From Thiotrichaceae bacterium (GTDB lineage: Bacteria; Pseudomonadota; Gammaproteobacteria; Thiotrichales; Thiotrichaceae): a DNA stretch of 64,000 bases. The translations under genes were made by a program, and so were the position numbers. Below are positions 26,943-35,030 of the stretch, piece by piece (within the stretch, counting starts at the first letter, position 1; the number at the start of each line of letters is the position of its first letter). The notes under the pieces are model-generated. The model was not told where the DNA came from. It was given only the letters and a program-made list of their open reading frames with translations, and did no database searches. Location: positions 62,001 to 126,000 of the forward strand of contig JALSJN010000075.1 in the NCBI GenBank assembly GCA_026989335.1, given 5' to 3'.

Positions 26943-27635
26943 TCAAGCATGTAAATAGCGAACATCTGCTTTAGTGGCTGATTCATTACTGGGGATATAA
27001 AAGTGAGGGGAGGCAAATGCAGGTGGTATTTCATCTGCTGTTATTAATAGTGTGAGTTCTTGTTTTGCACGGCTCATCGCAATAGTGAGTTGTCGTGCAT
27101 TTTTCATAATTAAATCTTGTTCTTTTTCAGCATCGTTATGAAACTGCTTTTCACTAGCTGTTTGTAAATGGAGGTCGCTGATAAAAACATATGCCGCACT
27201 TAAATTGTATTCATGCAAGAAAGACAGTGTGCAAATTGCAATGTGATCAGCCGAGCGTTGAATATTTTCATTATTTAAGCAAGAGCATGGTACATCTAAA
27301 GTGCTCTCAATAAGAGCTTTAAGTGATTTTTGTGTGGTATGGCTGGTGGTGACTAGCAGAATGCTATTAGCGCTTACCTCGCCATGAATAAGGTTTTTAA
27401 CTTCAGATAATAGTCTGTTTCTTTCATCTTTTTGCTGAAGAAAATGGAGTAACTTAGGTCGTAAAAACTCAGAGTCAATGGCATTGTAGTCCTTAATAGG
27501 TATTACTTGGGCATCAAGCTTCTTTCTTAAATAAGCATTGGCGGCAATAAGAATTAACGGATTGCTGGTTTTTGTTCTTGTTAAGCTGGTTGTCATATTG
27601 ATTATTATAAAATTATTATTCAATAACTTTAGCAT
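26943..27635 (-). CDS. SF1-helicase-like C-terminal domain protein, truncated
   Basis: A 230-residue protein resembling only the second RecA-like domain of UvrD/Rep/PcrA-type helicases. A motif near the end, ARQLTIAMSRAKQELTLLI (about residues 190-208), matches motif VI (V-A-x-S/T-R-A-K), and ICTLSFLHEYNLSAAYVFISDL (about 131-152) is a degenerate motif V region. No Walker A motif exists anywhere in the protein, and the upstream 150 bp encode no missing half. So it cannot be a stand-alone helicase and may be a remnant, an accessory subunit or a decayed gene. The reading frame is nevertheless intact. It stands divergent from apaH. The start at 27635 lacks a strong ribosome site; MTTSLTRT at 27596 is an alternative. 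Confidence 0.55.
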   Translation of the reverse strand: MLKLLNNNFIIINMTTSLTRTKTSNPLILIAANAYLRKKLDAQVIPIKDYNAIDSEFLRPKLLHFLQQKDERNRLLSEVKNLIHGEVSANSILLVTTSHTTQKSLKALIESTLDVPCSCLNNENIQRSADHIAICTLSFLHEYNLSAAYVFISDLHLQTASEKQFHNDAEKEQDLIMKNARQLTIAMSRAKQELTLLITADEIPPAFASPHFYIPSNESATKADVRYLHA

Positions 27636-27787
27636 GGCTTAAATGAACCTAAGGTAAATAGGGAGTCTTACTTTAGTGGAAAGCGATAAGCGGCGTTTTG
27701 CGGGGTTATGATGATTTATCATAATGATGGAGCTGCATTAATAGGGTGTTTAGCCTTCTAGTGTAAAATATAAAAAAGGATGTTAAC

Positions 27788-28621
27788 TTGGCAGTATACG
27801 CAATAGGGGATCTACAGGGTTGTTATGATTCATTACAACGCTTGTTAGAAAAATTAGATTTCTCGCCGCAGAATGACCAACTTTGGCTAGTGGGTGATTT
27901 AGTTAACCGTGGTAAAAAATCTTTAAAAACACTGCGTTTAATCCAAAGCTTGGGTGATTCAGCAATTACGGTATTAGGTAATCATGATATTAGTTTAATC
28001 GCTATGCATTATGGTGTTCTGCCTCCGAGTAAATCATTAAGAAAATTATTGAATTCTCCTTATCGAGAAGATTTAGTCGAATGGTTGCGTCATAAATCTT
28101 TTTTACATGTGGATGAAAGCCTAGGTTTTTGTATGGCACATGCAGGTATTTCACCCCAATGGACACTGCTAGAGGCGCAAATACATGCGAAAGAAATCGA
28201 AACTGCACTTCAAGGTGATAATCAAGCGGTAAGCGAGTGGTTAAAGCATGCTTATGGCAATAAGCCCAGAATATGGTCAGGGGACTTATCAGGAGTGGAG
28301 CGCCATCGCTATATCTTAAATGCGTTTACACGTATGCGTTACTGTAATGCTAAAACAAGCTCTTTTAATTTCAAACTTACAAAACCACCTAGAATAAAAA
28401 AAGCAAAAACAGCTAAACATGTACCTTGGTTTTTGGTGAAAAATAGAAAGCGACTTCCCGTTACGGTAGTTTTTGGTCATTGGTCAAGCCTAGGTTATTA
28501 TCAAGATGACAATGTGTTGTCGCTGGATACGGGCTGTGTTTGGGGTGGGCAACTTACTGCAGCACGCATAGATGCATCTCCTATTACCTTGGTTAGCGAG
28601 CCCTGTAGGGATAAAAAGTAA
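27788..28621 (+). CDS. apaH: Symmetrical bis(5'-nucleosyl)-tetraphosphatase
   Basis: A 277-residue metallophosphoesterase that hydrolyses Ap4A to two ADP and removes Np4 caps from RNA. YAIGDLQGCYD near the N-terminus, WLVGDLVNRGKKSLK near 34 and VLGNHDI near 65 hold the metal ligands, and AHAG near 118 and FGHWSSLG near 236 complete the site. The start is TTG at 27788, with AAGGA nine bases upstream; no ATG lies near it in frame, so the TTG is likely real. The length is normal for ApaH. Confidence 0.95.
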   Translation: MAVYAIGDLQGCYDSLQRLLEKLDFSPQNDQLWLVGDLVNRGKKSLKTLRLIQSLGDSAITVLGNHDISLIAMHYGVLPPSKSLRKLLNSPYREDLVEWLRHKSFLHVDESLGFCMAHAGISPQWTLLEAQIHAKEIETALQGDNQAVSEWLKHAYGNKPRIWSGDLSGVERHRYILNAFTRMRYCNAKTSSFNFKLTKPPRIKKAKTAKHVPWFLVKNRKRLPVTVVFGHWSSLGYYQDDNVLSLDTGCVWGGQLTAARIDASPITLVSEPCRDKK

Positions 28622-28628
28622 AAAAACT

Positions 28629-29147
28629 ATGAATGACGAAAGCCAAGGTAAAGAAAGTGATGAGGATCAAGCGGAGCACTATGATTCGTTTAATACTCCT
28701 GCAGGTAGCTTAAAGTTCGTTATAAAAAACACCGAATATTTGGTGCGAATCATGCGGCCATCAGGTAGTGCAACTTTGCACGAACTGCAAAAATCATTAC
28801 AGCGTAACCGTGATATGCTGGATGAAAGCTATGCTGATATGGTTAAGGCAAGCCGTAAAGAAATTATTCACAAAAAAGGTGGGGTTGATTATCTTTCACC
28901 CACACAAAATGCCTTGGTCGCGCGTGCCAATATTGATTTACTCATTCCGTTGATTAATGTGCGCGGAGGAATTGCAAGTTATAAAGGCAAGCAAGAAGCA
29001 ATGCCCATCGAAAAACATATTGAAGGCCTGCGTAAAAAAGCCATTAAAAAAGTTGAGGCAGAAATTTCTTCAACACGTTTAGGTAGCTTTATTATTATTA
29101 GCGTGGTGTTGGTGATAGCGGGTTTTTTCCTTTGGTTGCTTATGTAA
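28629..29147 (+). CDS. Tail-anchored protein of unknown function
   Basis: A 172-residue protein from the start at 28629; a frame beginning at 28572 runs into apaH and is less likely. The N-terminal 30 residues are acidic (MNDESQGKESDEDQ), the middle is basic and helical with QKSLQRNRDMLDESY-type heptads, and the last about 20 residues (IIISVVLVIAGFFLWLLM) form one membrane helix with no signal peptide. It is probably a cytoplasmic protein held in the inner membrane by its C-terminus. It starts 8 bp after apaH and is likely co-transcribed. No known family was recognised. Confidence 0.6.
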   Translation: MNDESQGKESDEDQAEHYDSFNTPAGSLKFVIKNTEYLVRIMRPSGSATLHELQKSLQRNRDMLDESYADMVKASRKEIIHKKGGVDYLSPTQNALVARANIDLLIPLINVRGGIASYKGKQEAMPIEKHIEGLRKKAIKKVEAEISSTRLGSFIIISVVLVIAGFFLWLLM

Positions 29148-29232
29148 GGCTTTGCAATTTTTTTAGAATCTCTTATGCCCATGAGAATTAAGAGGTATAC
29201 TGAAACCAGAGTCCATAATAAGTACGGTAAAA

Positions 29233-29257
29233 TTGATAATTACTAATGTGCCCCAAC
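29233..29257 (+). promoter_or_regulatory. Possible heat-shock (sigma-32-like) promoter of lon
   Basis: TTGATA at 29233-29238 and CCCCAAC at 29251-29257, separated by 12 bp, resemble the sigma-32 -35 and -10 boxes, about 30 bp before the lon start. lon is a heat-shock gene in E. coli. The match is imperfect and the spacing a little short, so this is a suggestion only. Confidence 0.3.
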
Positions 29258-29289
29258 ACTCAATAGCAATGTTATAAAAAGAGAGTCTT

Positions 29290-31743
29290 ATGTCAAGTTC
29301 AGAGTCTAATTCAGAAAACAGTAAAGTCATTAATAATATTCCTGTTCTCACGCTAAGGGATGTTGTTGTCTATCCGCATATGGTTATCCCATTGTTTGTA
29401 GGGCGAGAAAAGTCGATTCGTTCTTTAGATGAAGCAATGGAAAATGATAAACAGATTTTACTGGTTGCTCAAAAAAGTGCAGAAGTAGATGAACCAGGTG
29501 CTGCTGATGTCTTTGAAATAGGTACGTTAGCAACCATTTTACAGCTTTTAAAATTACCTGATGGAACATTAAAGGTGTTGGTTGAAGGTGTTGAGCGCGT
29601 AAAAATAGCGTCAATGGATACTAAGGGTGAGTACTTTACAGCAAATGTGAGCGTGGTTGCTGAAAGCGACGCTGGTAGTGATGATGAGCAGCGTAAAACA
29701 GAGCTGCTTTCCCGCGCATTGGTTAATCTTTTTGATAAATACGTCAACCTAAATAAAAAAGTCCCGCCAGAGATTCTTTCATCATTATCGGGTATTGATG
29801 ACCCTGATCGTTTGTCAGACGCTATCGCCGCGCACTTGGGTTTGAAAGTGACTCAGAAACAAAAAATTCTAGAAATTATTTCGGTAAAAGAGCGTCTTGA
29901 GCATTTAGTTTCTTTAGTTGAGGGTGAGATTGATTTACTGCAAGTTGAAAAACGTATCCGCGGACGTGTAAAACAGCAAATGGATCGTAGCCAGCGCGAG
30001 TATTATCTTAATGAGCAGATGAAGGCGATTCAAAAAGAATTGGGCGATTTGGAAGATGCGCCAGAAAATGAAATGGATGAACTCGCATCAAAGCTAGAAA
30101 AAGCCAAAATGCCTAAAGAGGCCAAAGAAAAAGCCGAAGAAGAACTTAAAAAATTAAAAATGATGTCGCCGATGTCGGCAGAAGCCACCGTGGTAAGAAA
30201 CTATATTGACTGGATGGTGGGTTTACCGTGGAGCAAAAAATCTAAAATATCAAAAGATTTATCCAAAGCACAAAAAATTCTTGATGAAGATCACTACGGT
30301 CTTGACGAAGTTAAAGAGCGTATTGTTGAATACCTTGCGGTACAACAACGGGTGAAAAAACTAAAAGGTCCGATCATGTGTTTGGTGGGTCCTCCAGGTG
30401 TCGGTAAAACCTCATTGGGTAAATCATTAGCGCGTGCGACAGGGCGTAAGTACACCCGTATGGCGCTTGGTGGAGTTAGGGATGAAGCTGAGATTCGTGG
30501 TCATCGCCGTACCTATATTGGTGCATTGCCGGGTAAAATCATTCAAAATTTATCACGTGTTAAAACCAGTAATCCGTTATTTTTGCTGGATGAAATTGAT
30601 AAAATGGCAACCGATTTTCGAGGCGATCCGGCATCAGCGATGCTAGAAGTGCTCGACCCTGAGCAAAATAACGCGTTTGCTGATCATTATTTAGAGGTCG
30701 ATTTTGATTTATCAGACGTGATGTTTGTGGCTACAGCAAATAGTTTGAATATTCCAGGGCCGTTATTGGATCGTATGGAAATCATCCGTATCCCAGGTTA
30801 CACCGAAGATGAAAAATTAAATATTGCTAAAAACTACCTTATTCCAAAGCAGTATAAAGATAACGGTGTAAAAAAAGGTGAAGTATCGATTAGTGATTCT
30901 GCTGTGCTATCTATTATCAGGCATTACACACGTGAGGCTGGTGTTCGTGGATTAGAGCGCGAAGTTTCAAAAATCTGCCGTAAAGTTATTCGTGAGCATT
31001 TATTGGGTAAAAAATCAAAATCAGCTATTTCTGCTAAGAATATCTCTAAATACTTAGGTGTCGAGAAGTTTGATTTTGGTAGAGCAGATAAAAAGAGTCA
31101 AGTAGGGCAAGTAACAGGCTTGGCGTGGACATCAGTAGGAGGCGAGCTATTAACTATCGAAAGCGTGGTTGTTGCAGGTAACGGTCATGTTAAAAGCACT
31201 GGTAGCCTTGGTAAGGTGATGCAAGAGTCAATACAGGCGGCAGAAACCGTGGTAAAGAGTCGTTCTCGTTTGTTAGGTATTACGCAGAAGTTTTTAAAGA
31301 AAAATAACGTCCATATCCATGTGCCTGAAGGTGCAACGCCCAAAGATGGCCCGAGTGCAGGTGTAGGTATGGTTACGGCAATTGTGTCTTCAATGACAGG
31401 TATTCCGGTCAAAGCAGAAGTTGCTATGACGGGTGAAATAACCCTGCGTGGCGAAGTATTACCTATTGGTGGCTTAAAAGAGAAATTGTTAGCCGCACAC
31501 CGTGGGGGTATCACAACAGTATTGATTCCCAAAGATAATGAAAAAGATTTGACTGATGTGCCTGATAATGTCAAAAAAGGTTTATCCATTAAGCCTGTGA
31601 AGTGGATTGATGAAGTTTTAGAGCTTGCTTTAGAGTCTCTGCCGGTTGCATTGACCGAAGAGGAGGACGAAGATGTTGCCGATAATGATAAAAGCACACA
31701 GGCGGGAGACTACGATAAAGATGGTGAGCTACGAGCGCATTAA
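29290..31743 (+). CDS. lon: ATP-dependent protease Lon
   Basis: An 817-residue LonA protease that degrades misfolded and specific regulatory proteins in the cytoplasm. The N-terminal substrate-binding domain starts at PVLTLRDVVVYPHM. The AAA+ module has Walker A GPPGVGKTS near residue 366 and Walker B LLDEIDK near 434. The protease domain has the catalytic Ser in PKDGPSAGVGM near 687 and the Lys in LPIGGLKEKLLAA near 730. A 40-residue acidic tail (EEEDEDVADND) is longer than in E. coli. hupB follows, as in many gammaproteobacteria. Confidence 0.98.
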   Translation: MSSSESNSENSKVINNIPVLTLRDVVVYPHMVIPLFVGREKSIRSLDEAMENDKQILLVAQKSAEVDEPGAADVFEIGTLATILQLLKLPDGTLKVLVEGVERVKIASMDTKGEYFTANVSVVAESDAGSDDEQRKTELLSRALVNLFDKYVNLNKKVPPEILSSLSGIDDPDRLSDAIAAHLGLKVTQKQKILEIISVKERLEHLVSLVEGEIDLLQVEKRIRGRVKQQMDRSQREYYLNEQMKAIQKELGDLEDAPENEMDELASKLEKAKMPKEAKEKAEEELKKLKMMSPMSAEATVVRNYIDWMVGLPWSKKSKISKDLSKAQKILDEDHYGLDEVKERIVEYLAVQQRVKKLKGPIMCLVGPPGVGKTSLGKSLARATGRKYTRMALGGVRDEAEIRGHRRTYIGALPGKIIQNLSRVKTSNPLFLLDEIDKMATDFRGDPASAMLEVLDPEQNNAFADHYLEVDFDLSDVMFVATANSLNIPGPLLDRMEIIRIPGYTEDEKLNIAKNYLIPKQYKDNGVKKGEVSISDSAVLSIIRHYTREAGVRGLEREVSKICRKVIREHLLGKKSKSAISAKNISKYLGVEKFDFGRADKKSQVGQVTGLAWTSVGGELLTIESVVVAGNGHVKSTGSLGKVMQESIQAAETVVKSRSRLLGITQKFLKKNNVHIHVPEGATPKDGPSAGVGMVTAIVSSMTGIPVKAEVAMTGEITLRGEVLPIGGLKEKLLAAHRGGITTVLIPKDNEKDLTDVPDNVKKGLSIKPVKWIDEVLELALESLPVALTEEEDEDVADNDKSTQAGDYDKDGELRAH

Positions 31744-31942
31744 TATTATGAGAACCTTAGCATAACTCGTGAACGGATAAAAAAAGGCTGTAATTTTCCA
31801 TTTTTCATCCAGAGTTATAGGTGAGGTCTCATTGTAAAAAATAACGCTGCTTTTATGTGGTGTGCTATGAAGTTGTTGATGTGGCTTGCTTTGAGTGAGT
31901 ATTATCGAATTACTAAAGTAAAAAATGCATTATTTTAGGCTT

Positions 31943-31975
31943 AATAAGCTAATTCAGTCATATTTTTAGCTTATT
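31943..31975. other. Hairpin in the lon-hupB intergenic region
   Basis: A perfect 10-bp inverted repeat, AATAAGCTAA and TTAGCTTATT, with a 13-nt loop, in a 374-bp gap between lon and hupB. No T-run follows directly, so it is not a typical terminator; it could be an operator or mRNA structure. No gene or other signal was recognised in this gap; hupB has AATGGAAGGAAAT before its ATG. Confidence 0.4.
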
Positions 31976-32117
31976 CGGTTGAAAGTTGGTAGAAGCACTG
32001 GTATAAATGCACGGCTTACAGGGATGGGGCAATATAAGCCTCAAATGATGATAATAAGAACTGTAAGTTTTTTAAATATCACAAGTAATTATTACAACCA
32101 ATGGAAGGAAATATAAA

Positions 32118-32390
32118 ATGAACAAATCAGAACTAATCGAAGCAGTAGCAGATAAATCAGGTCTAACAAAAGCTGACGCAGAACGCGCAGTAAAAGGTTT
32201 CATTGAAACAGTGACAGATACTCTAAAAGCTGGCGACCCAGTTACTCTAATTGGCTTTGGTACTTTTTTGGTACGTGAGCGTAAAGCACGTCAAGGACGC
32301 AATCCTCGCACGGGCGAAACTATCCAAATTAAAGCTGCAAATAATCCTGCATTTAAGGCTGGTAAAGCATTAAAAGATGCAGTAAACTAG
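32118..32390 (+). CDS. hupB: DNA-binding protein HU (beta type)
   Basis: A 90-residue histone-like protein that bends DNA and compacts the nucleoid. [25 protein letters not shown] begins the dimerisation helices, and the DNA-binding arm carries the signature GFGTF-V-ER-AR-GRNP-TGE at about residues 46-70. The RNP intercalation motif is present at its tip. Position after lon identifies it as the HupB homologue. Strong AAGGAAAT ribosome site. Confidence 0.98.
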   Translation: MNKSELIEAVADKSGLTKADAERAVKGFIETVTDTLKAGDPVTLIGFGTFLVRERKARQGRNPRTGETIQIKAANNPAFKAGKALKDAVN

Positions 32391-32398
32391 CGCGCTTT

Positions 32399-32426
32399 CC
32401 AAGGTGAATGATTATTTAAACCTTGG
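32399..32426 (+). other. Hairpin after hupB
   Basis: A perfect 7-bp stem, CCAAGGT/ACCTTGG, with a 14-nt loop, just after the hupB stop. No T-run follows, so it may be an mRNA-stabilising or processing structure between hupB and the tRNAs rather than a terminator. Confidence 0.4.
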
Positions 32427-32461
32427 AGCCACTTGGTATTTTGAGCGTTAAAATATCCTGT

Positions 32462-32537
32462 GGGTGATTAGCTCAGTTGGTAGAGCGTCGCCCTTACAAG
32501 GCGAATGTCGGGAGTTCGAGCCTCTCATCACCCACCA
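32462..32537 (+). tRNA. tRNA-Val (anticodon TAC)
   Basis: A complete cloverleaf: acceptor GGGTGAT/ATCACCC, D-arm with AGCTCAGTTGGTAGAGC, anticodon arm TCGCC-CTTACAA-GGCGA with anticodon TAC, TpsiC arm with GTTCGAGC, and encoded CCA at the 3' end (32535-32537). It decodes GUA/GUN valine codons. Confidence 0.97.
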
Positions 32538-32575
32538 TTTTTTTTTTGCATTTTTTATTAAAAAAGTGTGATTTC

Positions 32576-32652
32576 GGAGCGGTAGTTCAGCTGGTTAGAA
32601 TACCGGCCTGTCACGCCGGGGGTCGCGGGTTCGAGTCCCGTCCGCTCCGCCA
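32576..32652 (+). tRNA. tRNA-Asp (anticodon GTC)
   Basis: A complete cloverleaf: acceptor GGAGCGG/CCGCTCC, anticodon arm CCGGC-CTGTCAC-GCCGG with anticodon GTC, TpsiC arm GGGTTCGAGTCCC, and encoded CCA. It lies 38 bp after tRNA-Val and is followed by a terminator, so both are probably processed from one transcript. Confidence 0.97.
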
Positions 32653-32660
32653 TATAAATA

Positions 32661-32696
32661 AAGGCGCTATGTGTTAAACATAGTGCCTTTTTTTTT
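32661..32696 (+). terminator. Intrinsic terminator after the tRNA pair
   Basis: The stem AGGCGCTATG/CATAGTGCCT (one G-T pair) with a 7-nt loop and nine or more T residues, directly after tRNA-Asp. Confidence 0.92.
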
Positions 32697-32795
32697 CCTG
32701 AAAAACCAGGTGGTTAGCGAGTATTTTGTTTCGACTTATTATGCATTTAGGTGCAGTTACGATAGACTGACTGTAGACTCTGAAAAAGGTGACTC

Positions 32796-33197
32796 ATGGA
32801 TAAGAACGATATTAAACAAGCGGGTTTGAAAATAACCAAGCCACGTATTGAAATATTAAAACTGCTTGAAACTTCTAAAAAACAACATTTTACGGCTGAA
32901 GAAATCTATCAAGAATTACTGGCGCATGATACGAAAGTCGGCATTGCGACCGTTTACCGTGTGTTAACCCAGTTTGTCGCAGCAGGCTTAATTATGAAAC
33001 ATAATTTTGAAGGTGATCAATGTGTGTTCGAACTTGATCGCGGCGAACACCATGATCATATGGTGGATATGAAGTCAGGGAAGATTGTCGAATTTCACGA
33101 TGAAATTATTGAGCAAAGACAACGAGAAATTGCCAAAGAGCACGGCTTTGAACTGCTGGATCATTCACTTACGCTTTATGGTGAATTCAAAAAATAG
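32796..33197 (+). CDS. fur: Ferric uptake regulator
   Basis: A 133-residue metal-dependent repressor. The winged helix runs from LKITKPRIEILKLL to KVGIATVYRVLTQF, with the recognition helix ATVYRVL near residues 51-57. The regulatory metal ligands are in HHDHMVD near 87-93 (HHDHM-x-D). The C-terminal zinc CxxC pairs found in many Fur proteins are absent; the only Cys is in DQCVFELD near 76. So it resembles the Cys-poor Fur proteins such as those of Pseudomonas. It stands just upstream of the Fe(III) importer genes with Fur-box-like sites. Confidence 0.95.
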   Translation: MDKNDIKQAGLKITKPRIEILKLLETSKKQHFTAEEIYQELLAHDTKVGIATVYRVLTQFVAAGLIMKHNFEGDQCVFELDRGEHHDHMVDMKSGKIVEFHDEIIEQRQREIAKEHGFELLDHSLTLYGEFKK

Positions 33198-33220
33198 CAG
33201 TTAAGCTGGATGCTTATATA

Positions 33221-33463
33221 CTAAATCCTCAAATTGAAGCGTGAGTGAAAGTGTAAGACTTGGTTTCATTCTTTTAGTTTGCACGAGTACATTTCAAAAA
33301 TAGCCGTTTCACTTGTAGATTTAGTGAGCGCTACCCACTCAATTCAATCATTGAACGAGTACATGAGTCGTTAATAACGAGTAGTGCATACAACGGGATT
33401 TTTGGGTATCTTACGGAGCCAAAGTCTTATGCTGCCATCGTATTTCTAATCTGGGGTTAGGGA
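33221..33463. repeat. Family B element, copy 1
   Basis: About 243 bp from CTAAATCCTCAAATTG to AATCTGGGGTTAGGG. The interior (33292-33390: ATTTCAAAAATAGCCGTTTC, then GAGCGCTACC and CACTCAATT) closely matches the reverse complement of 34775-34880. The right end GCCAAAG...CTGGGGTTAGG matches that of the second copy in the same orientation. No gene is visible; the interval 33198-33648 holds this repeat and two Fur-box-like sites. Confidence 0.6.
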
Positions 33464-33523
33464 TATAGACTATAGCATGATGGTCATCAAGTTTGTTCTA
33501 GTCTTGATTAAAACCCTTAACGC

Positions 33524-33542
33524 AAATGATAATAGTTATTGA
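33524..33542 (+). promoter_or_regulatory. Fur box-like operator 1 upstream of the Fe(III) importer gene
   Basis: AAATGATAATAGTTATTGA contains the core ATGATAAT of the Fur consensus and lies about 107 bp before the importer start. A second site follows 38 bp downstream, as expected for cooperative Fur binding. Confidence 0.6.
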
Positions 33543-33579
33543 CAGCATTGCCTCTCCCGTTTACTCTCGCTATCGTATT

Positions 33580-33598
33580 AAGAATAGTTATCATTATC
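33580..33598 (+). promoter_or_regulatory. Fur box-like operator 2 upstream of the Fe(III) importer gene
   Basis: AAGAATAGTTATCATTATC matches the 19-bp Fur consensus at 14 positions by eye, including the complete right half (ATCATTATC). It lies about 50 bp before the importer start, so it likely overlaps the promoter and links the importer to iron control by the neighbouring fur gene. Confidence 0.75.
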
Positions 33599-33648
33599 TA
33601 TTCAGCCTTGTTTTTAAGTATGCTAAAAGAGAGTTGCGGAGATTAATT

Positions 33649-34692
33649 ATGTCAGTACAGTTTAATAACATCGCCATCAAGGTATTATTAGGTGGGGTAA
33701 TCCTAAGCTTTGCCACTATGCCGGTCATTGCAACGGCGGACGGCGAGGTAAGCCTTTACTCGGCACGTAAGGAAAAGCTCATTAAACCTTTATTAGATAA
33801 ATTCACAGCATTAACGGGAATTACCGTTAATCTTGTTACCGGTAAGGCAGATGCTTTGCTCAAGCGTTTAGAAGTTGAGGGAAAAAATAGCCCTGCCGAT
33901 TTATTTATCACAACCGATGCGGGTCGTTTGCATCGCGCAAAAGTGGCGGGTGTTTTACAAAAAGTTGATTCTGATATCCTAAATAAAGCCATTCCAAGCA
34001 ATTTACGTGATAAAGACGGTACATGGTTTGGGTTGTCACAACGTGCTCGTCCTATTATGTATGTCAAAGGCAAAATAAAGCCTGAAGAGCTATCGACGTA
34101 CGAAGCATTGGCAGATGCTAAGTGGAAAAACCGTATCTGTATTCGTGGGTCAGGCAATATTTATAATCAGTCTCTAGTCGCCTCAATGATTTCAAGCATC
34201 GGTGTTGAAAAAACCGAAGCATGGGCAAAGAAATTTGTTGCAAATTTTGCGCGCCCGCCCAAGGGTGGCGATCGAGATCAAATAAAAGCGGCAGCAGCAG
34301 GGCAGTGTGATATCGCCATCGCGAATACTTACTACCTAGGAAAAATGATTCACGGCAAAGATGAGTACCAAAAGAAAGCGGCTGCTGCGGTAGCTATTTT
34401 TTGGCCTAATCAAGATGGTCGTGGTGGGCATGTTAATGTGAGTGGTGTGGCGATGACAAAGTCTGCTAAGAATAAAAATAATGCTAAAAAGCTGATGGAA
34501 TTTTTAGTTAACAAAGATTCGCAACAATGGTACGCAAGTTCTAATCATGAGTACCCTGTAGTGGCTGATACCAAATGGTCAGACACATTAACAAGCTGGG
34601 GCAAGTTTAAAGCAGATCAACTTAACCTGTCCAAATTAGGTGAGCTGAATGCTGATGCGGTAAAATTAATGGATAGAGCGGGTTGGAAATAG
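33649..34692 (+). CDS. fbpA: Fe(III) ABC transporter substrate-binding protein
   Basis: A 347-residue periplasmic ferric-binding protein. The start chosen is the ATG at 33649, with CGGAGA upstream, giving a clear signal peptide (VLLGGVILSFATMPVIATADG). A longer frame from 33526 would read through the Fur boxes and is rejected. EVSLYSARKEKLIKPLLDKFTALTG is typical of FbpA/FutA, and IANTYYLGKM near 224-233 supplies the paired tyrosines that bind iron. ATADLFITTDAGR-like strands match the family. It is followed, after a family B repeat, by the permease and ATPase genes. Confidence 0.93.
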   Translation: MSVQFNNIAIKVLLGGVILSFATMPVIATADGEVSLYSARKEKLIKPLLDKFTALTGITVNLVTGKADALLKRLEVEGKNSPADLFITTDAGRLHRAKVAGVLQKVDSDILNKAIPSNLRDKDGTWFGLSQRARPIMYVKGKIKPEELSTYEALADAKWKNRICIRGSGNIYNQSLVASMISSIGVEKTEAWAKKFVANFARPPKGGDRDQIKAAAAGQCDIAIANTYYLGKMIHGKDEYQKKAAAAVAIFWPNQDGRGGHVNVSGVAMTKSAKNKNNAKKLMEFLVNKDSQQWYASSNHEYPVVADTKWSDTLTSWGKFKADQLNLSKLGELNADAVKLMDRAGWK

Positions 34693-34759
34693 CGTTGGAT
34701 GTGTATCATTTAGCTGTAAATGTTAGGTATTTAGTTTTATTAAATGTGCTACTCGATTA

Positions 34760-34931
34760 TTAAGCACATCTGTTGAGTGGAGTAGTAGTGCTCACTAGCG
34801 ACTCTCGTGCACTCGTTCTAATAATTGAGTGCGGTAGCGCTTACTAAGTCTATGGGTGAAACGGCTATTTCAGGAATGCCCTGTGAGGCCAAAGCTTACG
34901 CACACGTTTGCGTTTCTATCCGAGGGTTAGG
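34760..34931. repeat. Family B element, copy 2 (interior inverted relative to copy 1)
   Basis: About 170 bp. Its interior, read as reverse complement (GAAATAGCCGTTTCACCC, then AGCGCTACC, CACTCAATT, AACGAGTGCA), matches copy 1 over about 100 bp. Its right end (AGGCCAAAGCTTACG...CGAGGGTTAGG) matches copy 1 in direct orientation. The two copies flank fbpA. The left boundary is approximate. No gene lies in the 338-bp gap between fbpA and fbpB. Confidence 0.6.
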
Positions 34932-34950
34932 ATAAATGATAATGCTTCTT
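34932..34950 (+). promoter_or_regulatory. Possible Fur box upstream of the iron permease gene
   Basis: The site contains the Fur core AAATGATAAT followed by a weaker right half (12 of 19 consensus positions by eye). It lies directly after the second family B repeat and about 80 bp before the permease start, which would give the permease-ATPase pair its own iron-controlled promoter. Confidence 0.45.
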
Positions 34951-35030
34951 ATTTCATTTTAAGCTAAGATAAAAAACCTATTCGTATCTTGCGGATGGGC
35001 TTTTTGTTACTGGTCTCATATATTTCCACT

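Noticed and set aside
31185-31697. Long antisense frame within lon
   Set aside because: A shadow of the lon reading frame, with no start site or family support.
32477-32677. 66-codon frame across the two tRNA genes
   Set aside because: It is a chance frame through two perfect tRNA cloverleafs.
33526-33648. N-terminal extension of the iron-binding protein
   Set aside because: It would be translated from the Fur boxes and would hide the signal peptide; the ATG at 33649 has a good ribosome site.
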